A stretch of DNA of 64,000 bases from Vanilla planifolia (taxonomy: Eukaryota; Streptophyta; Magnoliopsida; Asparagales; Orchidaceae). Of this stretch, positions 1 to 14,100 are shown one piece after another. The notes beneath the pieces were generated by a model that worked only from the letters and a program-made list of their open reading frames with translations, made no database searches and was not told the DNA's origin. A program made the translations under genes and the position numbers. The stretch covers positions 1,063,651 to 1,127,650 of the forward strand of contig JAIUJO010000162.1 of NCBI GenBank assembly GCA_023846275.1, in the 5' to 3' direction. Position 1 is the first letter of the stretch. The number at the start of each line of letters is the position of its first letter.

Positions 1-2966
1 ATTTATGATTATTTATTTAAAAAATTTGAAATCAACCCGAATAAGGTCTAAGTATGATGATAAAAATCTTATTAGATTCTAGCCAATGAGCTGTACTCAA
101 TTAAATAGTCATTTTTATATATTTTTAAATTTCTTTAGAGCTTTGGTACATCATATGAGTCATTTTGATTCGTGTTTGATTTATTGATTAAGAATGTAGA
201 AGATAATTTCTTTAGTATCTAAGAATGGAGCATTCCCTTCCAATTCACCTCATTTCCTAAAAAGTTTTTCTTTAATTTGGTTATAGTACTATGCAAGACT
301 AATTCTCCTCATGTGACCTTTATGTTGCTTTGTTTAGGATATATTATTATTGTTTAATTCATCTCATTTGAGGTTTGTTATTCAGTTACTTCAAAATAAT
401 AATTTAATATTATTTACGCTTATTTCTTTTGTAACTTGAAATAGTTCAAAATGTCGTCCAATCAAGAAAAAATAAACGTCATTAAGCTTCCTTCCATAGG
501 TTCAATCCATTTAAGAACTAATTTTTTGTATTTTTAAAAACCTTATTTTCTATGGTTTTGGCATATTTTATGAACAGTTTGAATACATATCTTTTTTATT
601 GCAAAGAATTTTATGTGGATCTTCTAATTACTTTGCAATGCAACTTTTCCATACAATTTATCTCATTTGTTCTAAATTTTCATTTTAATTTTATTGTGCT
701 ACAATGCAACTCTACATGTTCTTGAGAGATGTTTGCTTCGCATTGTTTTGACTAAATTATATCGCTTCAATTTATAATATTTTTGCTTTGATATCTATTT
801 AAGTAATGCTAAAATGATAACTAATTAATATGTTTTGCTTATTTACTACGATAATTTATCCAAATTCCAAAGAAGGCTTGATCAAGATAAAATAGACATC
901 AATGGACTTAAAGGCCTTTGCTAATTAAATATTCAATATAATATTTTTAAATATTGTATTTTCTAAATTTTACATGCTTTATGAGGTATTTTGATTATTC
1001 CTAGTTTAGCAAATTGGGATGCAACATTGGATATGTTAATATATAACTCTAAATCTCTTCTCGTATGACATTTACATGGCCTTGAATTTGTTATATTACT
1101 TTACTTAAATTTATCTCATCTTTCCTTTAATGTTTATTTACTTAGTATTAAAATAAAAATTTATTCTATTTAATAATAATTAATATGATAATTTGTAGTG
1201 GTTTTAAATGATGTCTTACCAACACAAAAAATGTCATTTGCTTCATCTTGTAGAACTCTTGTTAGCAAAAATAATAATAGACTTTTAAATAATTTTTGTA
1301 GAATATATGCACTCTTTGCAAGCCATTTCAATTTTTTTCGAATTTAAAAATTTAGGATGATAGATTTGGTCAACTTTGTGTCTTTGTGTGCAACATTTTA
1401 ATGTTATAAATCTCATTTATTCGTTTGTTTTTCTTTTACTTTCTATATTACAATGTAACCATAACTACTCATGTGACCTTTGTATCATTTTGATTTTTAT
1501 GTATTACCTTATTATATAACTGTATTTATTTGTGCAATATTTTGTAATTCCAAATGATGTCCAATCTAGGTGAAGCAAATGTCGATGTATTCCTTTTCAA
1601 CGAGATCTACCAAACTAAATATTTATTATTATATTTTAAAAAATTTTAATTTCAAGAGTTTTGCCACTACTTATGAAAAATTTTTATTCATACTTGATTT
1701 CACTATCGATGATGTTGCACTCGATCACCATAGTATCTTTGAATGCTACAATCTAATTTAAACATATCTTTGATATTATGACACTGCATGGCTTCACTTT
1801 CTCTCATTTTGAATTTATTATTCATTTATACTATATTAAAATAATAATTTCTTATTAATTTTGTAGATTTAATATTGTGATTGGCGAAAAGTACAAATGA
1901 CACATAATCAAGAAGAAACAAATTTTCTTATTTTGTCTTTGCAAGCTCTACCAAACTACATATTAATTTTTTTTATTAAAATAATTTATTTTCTTGGGTG
2001 TACACATACTTTTAATGGCATTTTGATTCATTACTTGTTTGACTATCAAGAATGTCACCACTAATCTCATAAGTATTTTAAAAAATAACATACCCTTATT
2101 ATTTACCTCACATCATTAAAGTTTTCGATTTCATTTGGTTATATTACTTTGAAAATCTAATTCTCCTCTCATGTAACTTTTACATCGCTTTGATTTGGTT
2201 AACTATGTTATTTTAATTTATTTCATTTACATTTTAATGTATATTTTCTTAAAGTTGAAATAATAATTTTTTATTTATTTATGCTTTATTACTTTGGAAA
2301 CTCTCAATAATTTTCAATGAGGTGTGATGGACCTAAAATTGTGGTTATTCGACTCATATAAAAGAGATGTATTAATTTGAATATTCAATCTTATATTTTC
2401 AAAAATTTATTTTCAAATATATTTGAATGATTTATGAGATAATTTGATTTGTTCCTAATTTGATGCTAGAGGATGTTGCATTTCATCTCTTTAGCATCCT
2501 TGAATGCATCATTCTTGTACAATTGATTTAATTTACTTAATTTTTTTGCCGTCATTTGGTTATGTTATAGTGCAACTGAAAATCTCCTTTCGTGTGACAT
2601 TTACATGTCATTGATTTCATTATATTAATCTTTTATAATTTAACTTATTTAAGATTTAATAACAACCCACATAATATTAATATAAATATTTTAATATTTA
2701 TAATTACTTAATTTATTAATATATAGTAATTCCAAATGATGTCTTATCAAGATTAGATAAATATTATAGGACCTATCTTAATGAGATATTTATCTAATTA
2801 AATGTTAATTTTAATATTTCTAAATATTTTACTTTCTTTATTTTTCTTATGCTTTATAGGACAATTGATTAGCACATTATAAGATGTTCGAGGATATTGC
2901 ACTAAATCATCATATTATCTTAAATAACAACATTCGATAAAATTTATCCTATTCTATTTAAATGTT

Positions 2967-3047
2967 CACTTTGATTTGGTTATGTTATTGTATAACTCTA
3001 AATCTCTTACCATTGACCTTTACATCACTTTGATTTGGTTGTGTTAT
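2967..3047 (+). repeat. Internal direct repeat inside one satellite monomer
   Basis: The 18-22 bp A anchor occurs twice within a monomer. Here it is at 2967-2988 and 3026-3047, 59 bp apart, with two mismatches between copies. The same A / B / A order is visible in many other forward monomers, for example near 2140-2200 and 5335-5410. In reverse blocks it appears as the complement. The monomer therefore carries a built-in short duplication that offers a site for slippage or unequal exchange. Confidence 0.8.
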
Positions 3048-4428
3048 AATGTTCTAACTTACTTTATTTGAACTTAATTACTAAACATTATAGTATAATT
3101 TATCTTTATTTATTCTTATTTATTTCTTTTCTAATTATCAATAACAAAAAGGTATAATCAAGACAAAATAATCATCATCAAACTCGTCTTAACGAGCTCT
3201 ATTCCACTACCTATTCATTTTATATATCAATTTTTTTGGAGTTTTAGTATTCTTTACAAGATATTTTAATTCATGCTTGATTTTTCACTTGAGGATGTCA
3301 CTCTTGATCTCTATAACATCTCAAGAGGTAACTTTTGTATGCAACTTACCTTATTTCTATTATGTTTTCACTTTGATTTAGGTTTATTATAATTTAACTC
3401 TAAATCTCATCTCATGTAACCTTTACACAACTTTGATTGTCTGTCATACAAAACTGAAAACATATTTTTCTTCAACTTCGATATTTATTAATTATTACTG
3501 AAATAAAAATTTATTATAATTTATATATATTGATTTTGAAAGTTCCCAGAATTTCAAATGTGGTCCTATAGACAAAAAACAAACATTGCTGGCATCATCT
3601 TAACAAAAAATTCTAATTAAATATTAAATTCTATCTTTTTCAATATTTTATTTTTAGGGGTTTTACACAAATTATTTTCAATTATTGTATGATTTTATCA
3701 TCTCAGAGTTCATGCTCATTCTCTTTAGTATTTTGTAATGTAACTTTTCTTTACTATCTATCTCATTTAAATAATTTTTGGTTTCAATTTGATTATATTT
3801 GTGTAGAACTCTAAACCACTTATTGTATTAGCTTTACACAACTTTTATTTTCCTATATTAATTAATTTAAATTTAATACTATTAAACTTTAATATATACT
3901 TACTTTAAATTAAAAATAATAATTTATTATTATTTATGTTGATTTAGTTTACAAATTCATAGTATTTTTAAATAAGGTTTGATCGATAAAAAATAAACAA
4001 CATTGAACTTTACTAGATTAGCATATCTATTAAATATTCATTTTATATTTTAAAATATTTTATTTGTAAGGTTTATGCATGCTTTATGAGATAGTTTGTA
4101 TTCATTTTATTTGACCTACACATCATTTTCATTTGGTTATATTACAAAGTTTTATTTTGACTCATTTAAGAATTACTATATATTTACAAAAGATTAAAAT
4201 AAAAAAAATTTATTATTTACTATTAATTATTTTTTATTAGTAAATATTTTGAACTTGGTCGATAGAGATGAAAAAGACTTGTTGGATTGGTCTCAATGAG
4301 TATTATCAAATTTAAAATTTATTTTTTATGCATTATATATTTTCTTTTCTAAGATTTAGATAAATTTTAAAAATCATTTTGAGCCATACTGTATTTGATG
4401 TTTGGGGATGTTATAATAAACATGCATA

Positions 4429-6519
4429 ATATCTTTGAATGCAAATTCTCCATGCAACTTATCCAATTTCTCCAAATCTTTTTATTTTATTTTTTATATT
4501 ACTACATAACTATATTCTCTTCTAATTTGTTCTTTACATAACCTTGATTTGGCTATATTATTCATTATTTTTTATATTGATTTACTTTAGTTATTCACAA
4601 AAATTTCAAATGTTGTTTATCAAGATGAAACAAACGTTATTGCAGTCATATCGAAAAGCTCAATCTAATAAAATATTCTTTTATATATTTTTAAATTTTT
4701 ATTTTCTTGCATTTATCAACATTATTTAGATGTTTTGATTAATACCTCATTTGACGATCAAGAATGTTTCACTCAATCTTCTTCATATCTTTGATTGCAC
4801 CTTTATAACAAATCTAATCTCATTTCTAAATATTATTTTCTTAGCAATTTTATAAGCTTTATGAGACATCTGATTTGTACCTTATTTTATGGTTGGGAAT
4901 GTTATAGTTTATCTTTTTTGTATTTTGGAATTTTTTTTCTTTTTAATTTATCTTAGTTTTTAAAATTTTTCACTTTGATTTGGTTATATTATAATGCGAT
5001 GCTAAATGACCTCTTATGTGGACTTTATATAGCCTTAATTTTGCTATATTAAATTACTTCAACTCATCTTTCCTCATCTATATGAAATATTTACCTAATA
5101 TTAAAATAAAAATATAGAATCATTTAGGCATAATAGTATTAGTAATTTGTGGTTATTCCAACTAATGTATGGTCAACACAAAATGAAAATTGATAGACTC
5201 ACCTTAGGGAGCTCTATTCCAGTAAACATTTATTTTATATTCTTATATATTTCAATATCTATGATTTATATGTTTTAGTATCTTCGAGTGCAACTTGTTT
5301 GTAAACTAAATCTCATTTGTTAAACAATTTCACTTTGAGTTAGTTAAATTACAATATAGCTCCAAGTATCCAGTCATGGCACCCTTAACATCACTTTGAT
5401 TTGGTTGCATTATATTATTATTTATGCTAATTTACTTTGGTAATTTATGGCCATTCCATCCATGGTTAAATAAAGATGAAACAAATCTCATAGTATTCAT
5501 CTCCATGAGCTATATCCAAGTAAATATTCATTGTTATATTTTATAAAAAAAATTTTGAGAGTTTTGGAATTCTTTATGACATAATGTTATTCACACTTTA
5601 TTACATGATTGATTATCTATTCTATTTGGATTATTTAATGCAACTTTATCATACATTTATCTCATTTCTCTAAATGAGATATTTTTTAATGTTTTGGTAT
5701 GCTTTTATGAGTCATTTTTAATGGTACTTGTTTTAGTAAATGAGGATGTTACATTCAATCACCTTAGCATTTCATAATGTAAATTTTTAATACAATTTAT
5801 ATTATTTGATCAAGGTTTTTGCTTTAATTTTTTATATTAATATGTAACTCTAAATATGTCCTTGTGTGACGTTTGAATCACATTAATTTGGCTATGTTAC
5901 ATCACTTTAATGTATCTTCAATTTTATTATATATTTCCTTTACCATAAAATAAAATTTTATTTTTATTTATGCTTATTAACTTTAGCAATTCATATTAAT
6001 TTTAAAAATTGCTCAAACAAGAAGGAAAACTATCGCTTCACTCAACTAAATTATTTTTAAGAATTTAAATATTCATTTTAAATTTTACAATATTTTTTTA
6101 CTAGGATTTAACTAGTTTATGTTAATAATTTCAATTCATACTTGATTTCATGAACTCTTATGTCACAATTGATTGACACAATATCTTTGAATATCAGTTT
6201 TTGTTACCACAAATCTAATTTATTCAAAATTTTCACTTTGATGATTTTATAATTTAATATAACTCAAAATCTCCACTCGTGAAATTAATACATCACTTTA
6301 ACTTAGTTATTTTATACTATTATTTATACTTATTTAATTTAGTAGTTCATAACAATTCTAACTTATGTTTGATAATGTTGAAATAAATGTCAATTTTTTT
6401 ATCTCCATGAGAAAAATCAAACTAATTATTTTGTGTTATTTTTAAAAAAAAATTGTACATTTTTTATTGTTTAATGAGGTTTTTTGTACTTGATTTTCTG
6501 TTCGAACATGTTGTAATTG
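4429..6519 (+). repeat. Local higher-order repeat with mini-monomers
   Basis: H-anchor spacings in this stretch run 353, 136, 359, then 350, 140, 415, then 337 bp. A shortened monomer, a mini-monomer and a longer monomer thus recur in the same order with a period of about 850-900 bp. Both mini-monomers (4782-4918 and 5627-5767) carry the same deletion: they pass directly from anchor I to anchor F. The shortened monomers lack about 70 bp just after the second A anchor. The matching order suggests that a three-part block was duplicated, rather than that each deletion arose separately. Confidence 0.6.
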
Positions 6520-8111
6520 ATCTTCTTAGTATCATTGAATGTAATTTTTCTGTATAATTTGTCTCATTGTTTAAATATTTTTGAATTATATGGTTAATTC
6601 TCTTTGAAATTCTAACTCTCCTCTATTTGACCAATCATCATTCTGATTTAGTTGTCCTTCATGGCCTTTATTTACTTAGTTTCATCTTTAAAATATATAT
6701 TTACTTAATATTAAAATAATAATTTACTATTAGGTATGGCTCTTTACTTTTGTAATTCATAGTAATTTTAAACATGGTCAAATTTTAACAAAGCAAATGT
6801 CATTGAAGCCATCTCAATGAGCTCCTTCTAATAAAAAAATATTTTTTAAGTTTTTTTAACTACCTATGGCATACCTCATGATATATTTTAATTTGTACCA
6901 TCTTTCATTAACGATGATGTTACACTTGATTGCTAATGTATCTTGTAGTGTAAATTCTCATGTAATCTATGCTATTTCCTCATATTTTTTTGTTTTAATT
7001 TTTATATATTATTATGTAACTTTGAATGTTATCTCGTGTGACCTTTATAAGTTTTTTATTTACAATTCTTACATTTCTAGAGGTTATCACATTTCAGCTT
7101 CAATATTTATTGTCTTAAAATAAAACAAATAAGTTCTAATATTTATGCATATTTAAGATCTTAAATTAGGTTAAATATCATATTGATTAGAATTATTGAA
7201 TTAAATAAGTATTTTTTTTATTTTTAAATACTTTGTTTTCTTTGCTTTTGGTACACTTCACAAAAGTTTTTGATTTGTACCTCTTTCAATGATTGTGGTT
7301 GTCACACTCAATCTCTTTAGTGTTTTGGATTTAAAATTTCCCATGCAATTTAGTACATTTCTTCAAATATTTTTAATTAATTTTTTAAAATTTTTATGAA
7401 AGTCTAATTCCCCACATGTTTGACAATTATATAATTTTTACTTGGTTATATTATATTACTTCATCTTATGTCATTTCAACTTAATACATATTTTCTTAAT
7501 AATAAAATATTAGCTTGTTATCATTATTTATCTAGAATTGTTGTGGAAATTCACAGTAATTCTAAACAAGGTCCAATGGAAATACAAGAAATATTTTTGC
7601 ACTCTTCTTAATGAACTCTATCCTATCAAATAATCATTTTTATAACTTTAAAGAATTTATATTTTAGAGTTTTGCACACTTTATTGCATATTTCTATTTG
7701 GACAAGATTTGTCGAATGAGGTTGTTACACTTGACTAATTTAGTACCTTGGAAGTCATGTTTCCTATATAATTTATCTTATTTCTCAAAACTATTAATTT
7801 TGATTTTTATTAATATGAAACGAAAAATCTATTTTCATGTGATATTTACATTTATTTTATTTATTAGATTACATTAATTCAATTTATCACATTTAAGTTT
7901 TTCTATATATTTACTTAAAAAGAAAAGATAGTTTATTATTTTTTATGTTAATTTATTTTATTAATTCAAAAAAAGATTAATTTATGTTTTATTGAAGAGA
8001 AGAAAACTTCATTGGCTTCCTCTCAATGAGTTTAACAAATTAAGCATTTATTTGGGAACTCTTTAAAATTTTTTTTTTGCATGGTCACTACAAGGTTTGT
8101 TAGATATTTTA

Positions 8112-8144
8112 ATGTAACTATTTTTATATTAAAAAATGTTACAT
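8112..8144. repeat. Satellite orientation switch 1 (forward to reverse)
   Basis: The array changes strand here. The sequence atgtaac at 8112-8118 is the exact complement of gttacat at 8138-8144. The arms continue inward as T-run against A-run, centred on 8128, with two mismatches at 8119-8120/8136-8137. To the left the monomer is in forward phase near anchor F. To the right it is in reverse phase near anchor B. The two sides are thus in different phases, so this looks like an illegitimate inversion joint and not a simple fold-back. Confidence 0.7.
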
Positions 8145-11100
8145 GATGGGAGATCTAGAGTTACATAATAACATTACCAAATAAAAAAAAATTAATAAAC
8201 TAGATAAATTGTATAGGATGCCTTATTCTAAGAATCTAAAGAGATATTCTATAACATTCCTTATCATCAAATTAAGAATGAATAGAAATACATTGTAAAA
8301 AATCCAATACAATAGAAGCAAAAATATATAATAATATAAAAATCAACATTTAATTTGATGGAGCTTTCTTATAAGAGCCCAATAATGTTTATTTTTTCAT
8401 AAGCAGTCCTCACTTAGAATTTTGATAATTACAGAAGTAAATAATTGTTAATAATAATAAATTATAATGTTTAATAAATATAGAACAATAATTAAAGAAA
8501 GATAAATGGAAGCAATGTAAAATAAGAAAATCTAAATAATATAAAGGATACATGATAAAGGATTTAGAGTCATATAGTAGTATAATTCATACAGAAAAGC
8601 TACATTTAAAGATACTACAGAGATTATACAAGACATCACCTATTTGAAATAATGTACAAGCTTAAAATGTGTCATAAAGCAAGACAAAAGTTTAGAAAAT
8701 AAAATATTGAAAAATTTATAAATGAGAACTTAATTGGATAGAGCCCATAGAGTATGTCTAAGAACTTTCTTTCATCCCTATTTGATATATTACGAATTTC
8801 TAAAAATTAACAATTAAAATAATCATAAATAAGAAAAAATATTATATTTAATAATAAGTAAATACAAAATCAATCAAAAATCAACATAAATTAAAGAATT
8901 ATAAGATAACATAATCAAAGAAATAAAAAGTGGATATGATTAGAGAATTAGAGTATAACATCCATTAGTGTACATTTAAATAGGAATTCAAATTTCTAAT
9001 AAAGAGTGCAAAACCTTCACAAAGTATAATATTTAAAAATAAAAAGTAAACATTTAATTAGATAGAGCTCATCAAGAATTGTATAATGATATTTATTTCT
9101 TCTTGATTGGACTTTATCTAGAATTATTATAAATCTTTAATAAATCAGCACAAATAATATTAAATTAGTTTTTTAATATTAACTAAGTATATATTAAAGC
9201 CTAAAACTAGTATGTTGAAGTAATCCAATGTAACAAAATAAAAGTGATGCAAAGATCACACTAATAGAGATTTAGAATTTCATTGTAATAAAATAAAATG
9301 AAAGAAAAAAATGTGAAGAAATAAAATAAATTATACAAGAAATTGTATTTTGAGATACTAAGAACATAAAGTATAATATCACACATTATGACATTAGGTA
9401 CAAATTGAATTTCTCAAAAAAACATATTAAGATATTAAAATAGTAAAAAATAAATAATTTGAAAATATAGAAATAAATATATTGTTAAATAGAGGTTGTC
9501 AACATGAGTCCAATAACCTTTGTTTTGTATTCATCATACATTATCGTTAATTACTATTAATTAAAAAATTTAAAAACATTGATAATAATAAATTATTATT
9601 TTTTTACTAATAAAATATGTATTAAAGTCAAGATAAGATAAATTTATGTAATGTAAAATGAAAAAATCAAAGTAAAATAATGGCCACATGATAAGTGACT
9701 TAGAGTTGCATAGTAATATAACTTAATATAAGTAAAACATTTTATGAAATTAGAGAAATTTTATAAGAAAATTGTAATCCAAAATATTAAGGAGATCTAA
9801 AGCAACATCCGTGATCATGAAATGAAGTATAAAGTCAAATAACTCAGAGTATGAAAGCTATTTAGATATAAATATTTAAGAATTTAAAAACGAATGTTTA
9901 AATGGATATGATTCAACTAAATGAGTTCAATGATGTTTGATTCCCCTTGATCAGACCTTCTTTAGAATTACCACAAATTATCAAACAGAATAGGTGTATA
10001 TTATTGTAAATTATTATTTTAACTTTAATAAATTAAATAAGTTAACGCAAAAATAAAAAAAATTAAAAGATTTAATGTAATAAAAAAACATTATAGAAGT
10101 CACCTAAAGTGATATTTATAATTTTATGTAGTATAACCAAATTCAACATGAAAAATTTCAAGAAAAAAAAATTTATGGAAATTTTAAGTTCAAACATACC
10201 AAGAAGATTAAGCATAAAATCTTTAATCATCAAATGAGGCATCAATCAAAATAAATAGAAAAACATGCTAAAATATTACAAAATAAAACATCTAAAAATG
10301 TAAAAATAAATATTTAATTTTATAGAGCTTGTGTAGATGAGTCAACAACATTCATTTCATCTTAATAAAAAATTGTTTGGAATTACTAGAAATTGCCAAA
10401 TTAAATATGCATAAATCATAAAAAATTATTATTCTAACATTAGGTAAATATATATATATTAAAAGTTAAAATTGTGCAAATTAAAAAACATATAAAGTAA
10501 CAAAATAACAATTATGGATTGGTCAAATTAGATGACATTAAGACTTACATAGTAATATAACCATAATCGAAGAAAATAATTTTAAATAATGAGATAAAGA
10601 TATAGGAAATATACATTCCAAGATGCTAACAAGATCTATTATCATATCATTGATTACCAAATTTAAAAAACAAATTAACTTATAAAGAATGCCAAAACCT
10701 TTTGAAAATAAAATATCAAAAAATATCAAAATGGATGTTTAATATTTTTGTGTTCTTTAAGATGAGTCCAACCATGTTTTTTCTCTAAATTAGAGCTTAT
10801 TCACAATTACTATGACATACAAAATAAATGAAAATAAAATATTAATCTAATATTTAGTAAATATATCACAAACCTAAAGATAAATTAACTCAATGTAATA
10901 TAACTAAATGAATGTGATGTGACAGTCACATAACAAGACATTTAGTGTTTCATAGTAATATGCATAATTAAAGAAAAACATTTGAAGAAATGAGATAAAT
11001 TGTATAGAAATATTGTATTTTAAAAATCCATAGTGATCGAACATTTCACTATTGATTTTCAAATCAAGTATAAGTGAAAAGTTCTCATAAAGAATGCCAA

Positions 11101-14100
11101 AACTCTTAAAAAATAAATATTAAAACTTATTAAAAATAAATATTTAAATAGGTATAACTCATTGAGACGAGCTCAATGACATCTGTTTCAACTCTCTCAA
11201 AACTTTTGAATTTCAAAAATAATAACGATAAATATTAATGAATTATTATTCTAATAAATAACTATATTTTAAATAAAAAATAAGGAAAATGTTGGAAATA
11301 TAATATAACTTAATGAAAGCAAATTAATGTCACATGAGTGAATATTTTGAATTACATATAAAGATAACCAAATCAATGCAAATCCTTTTAAGAAAGGAGA
11401 TGTATTTTATGCGAACATTGTATTCCAAGGATTGAGGACACGAACTATAACGTTCTCATATACCAAATTATGTGTAAATCAAAATATTTGATAAAGCCTA
11501 GAAAAACCCAGGAAAATATAATGCCAAAAAATTTTGAAAAGAAAATATGATTGGCTAGTGCCTATTAAGACTCCAACAATACTTGTTTTGTCTTAATTAA
11601 AAATATTAAGAACTACTATGAATTACTAGAGAAAATAACATAATTAATTTTAAACTTTCATTTTAAAAACTACTAAATATATTTGTCTTTAAAAAAATGA
11701 GATAAATTTAAGCAATGTAATATAGTTAAATCAATGCAACATAATTTTCACTCTATATAAGAATTTGAGTTTCATAATAATATAACCAAATCAACGACAA
11801 AAAATTTATAAAAAAGAGAGAATTTGTACGAGAAACTTTTTTGATGTTTCATTCATCTTGATAAAATCTTAATTTTTTACTATGAATTAAAAAAAGTAAA
11901 AAAGTATAAATAATAAAAAAAATTTTAATTTTTAAAATAATTACTAGAGATGAAAGTAAAAAAATAGAAGAAAAATTAAATAACCAAATCAAACAGATGG
12001 AATGTACGTATGATAACATACTTAGAGTGACATGATAATATAACAAAAAAATAAAGAATTGAAAAAATAAGAAAAATTATTTTGGGATGTTGCATTCCAA
12101 ATTACTAATGCGATTGAGTGTAACATCCTCAAAAATTAAATGAGGTATGAATTGAAACATCTCATAAAGAATGAAAAATCTATAAAAAATAAAATAAATA
12201 TTTAATTTGACATAGCTTATCAAGATGAATGGAATTAATATAAATTATTAAGTAAACAAGAAAAGTATAAATAATGTATTATTTAAATACTAATGAAATA
12301 TATATATCAAAAGGCTAAACAAGTAAAATTGAAGAAATTTAATAAAAGAAAATAAAATGATGTAAATGTGAAATGATATCTAATTAAAATATTTAGAACA
12401 ATAAGATAACTTGCTTGAAAAAGTTACATTAAAAGATACTAAGATGATCAAGTTTAACATCATAGATCATCAAATCAGGTACAAGCTAAAATACCTTTTA
12501 AAGCATATAAAAATTCTAGAAACCAAAATATTTAAAACAATATGAAATTTCCACTAAATTGGAAAAAGGTTATCAAGGTGTGTCCAACGATAGATATATC
12601 ATTTCAATCATATTTCATTTTCAATTATAAAAAAGCTAAAAATATAAGTAAGCATAAAAATAAAATTATTATTTTAATTTCACAAAATTATATGTTAGAT
12701 TTGTATTGAGATAAATTGAAGCAACGTAAAACATCTAAATTATATTGATGTAAAATTCACAGGAGAGTAGATTTAGAGTTACATAATAACAAAATCATAG
12801 TAAATCAAAGTACTTGAATAAATAAGATAAATTGTGCTAGAAATTAGCTTTTCAAGATACTAAAGAATTTTAATTTAACATCCTCGATCAACTAACCAAG
12901 TACAAATCAAAATACCTCATAAAGAAATCCAAAACCATAGAAATATTTAAAAAATATAAAAATAAAAATTTAGATAAATAAATGTTGTCAAGATAGATTG
13001 AATGATATTTTTTATCGTAATTAGAATTTGTTTCAGATTAATATGATTACCAAAGAAAATAAGATTAAATAATGACAAATTATTATTTTCATATTTGGTA
13101 AATATATTTTAAGGCTAAAATCAAATGAATTGAATCATATAACAAAATTAAACTGATCTAAAGGTCACATGATATGATTTAGATTTACATAGAACAATAA
13201 TCAAATAAAAAAATGTCAAAGAACTGAGACATTTTCTTAGAAAGTTTTATTCTAAGATGCTAAAGAAAATGAGTATAATATCCTCGATTGTTAAATATGT
13301 TTCAAATCAAAGTATGTCATTAAACATGTCAAACCCCTTGAAAATAAAATAAATAATGATAGAGCACACTAAGATGAGTCCAATCATATCTACTTTATGT
13401 CAGTAGAACTCTTTTAGAGTTATGGTGAATTATCGAACCCAATAAGCATAAATAATATTTAACTATAATTTTTAAAATTATTAAATTTGTATTAATACTA
13501 AAATCAAAAAGTAATTACCAAATACAAATTGTAAGGGAATATTATTTTCCAAAATGATATTGAGATCGACAGTAACATGCTTGGAAACTAAATCTAGTAT
13601 GAATCGAGATGTTTTATAAAGCACAATAAAATACTAAAAAACAAAATCTTAAAAAATATTAAAATAAATATTTAATTAAATAGAGCTCATTGAGATAAAC
13701 TATATGATCCATTCTCCATCCCAATTAAACCTCATTTGGAATTAATATGAATTAGAAAAATTACAAGAATAAACAAAAAAGTTATTATTTTAATATTAAG
13801 TGATATTATATTAAAGCTAAAATGAGATAAATTAAAAAAAGTAACATAACCAAATCAAAAATGTAAAATTGACAAAATAGTAGACTATGAATTTCATAGA
13901 AATAAAACCAAATCAAAATAAAAATTTCAAAAACCAAATATGATAAATTGTAAAAGAAAGTTGTATTTCAAGATATGAAGAAGACTATGTATAATATCCA
14001 CTTTCATCAAATTAATAATGAATTAAGCATGTAGTGAGCAAAAATCTTAGAAACTAAAATATATAAAAATATAGAAATGAATGTTTAGCTTGATAGAACC

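Larger units (their letters stand above)
1..8128 (+). repeat. Satellite block 1, ~410-bp monomers, forward orientation
   Basis: This is a tandem array of diverged monomers, all in the orientation defined here as forward. The H anchor (consensus tcttggaatgcaactt) recurs near 213, 631, 1005, 1377, 1732, 2069, 2483, 2905, 3319, 3727, 4429, 4782, 4918, 5277, 5627, 5767, 6182, 6519, 6938, 7319 and 7741. Typical spacing is 405-422 bp, with a second class near 340-360 bp and two very short steps near 138 bp. The clearest consecutive full-length monomers run from 2069 to 3727. Divergence between neighbours is high, so the array is old or not being homogenised. The short open frames inside are translations of AT-rich repeat and have no gene-like properties. 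No other gene or element is seen in the block. Confidence 0.9.
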
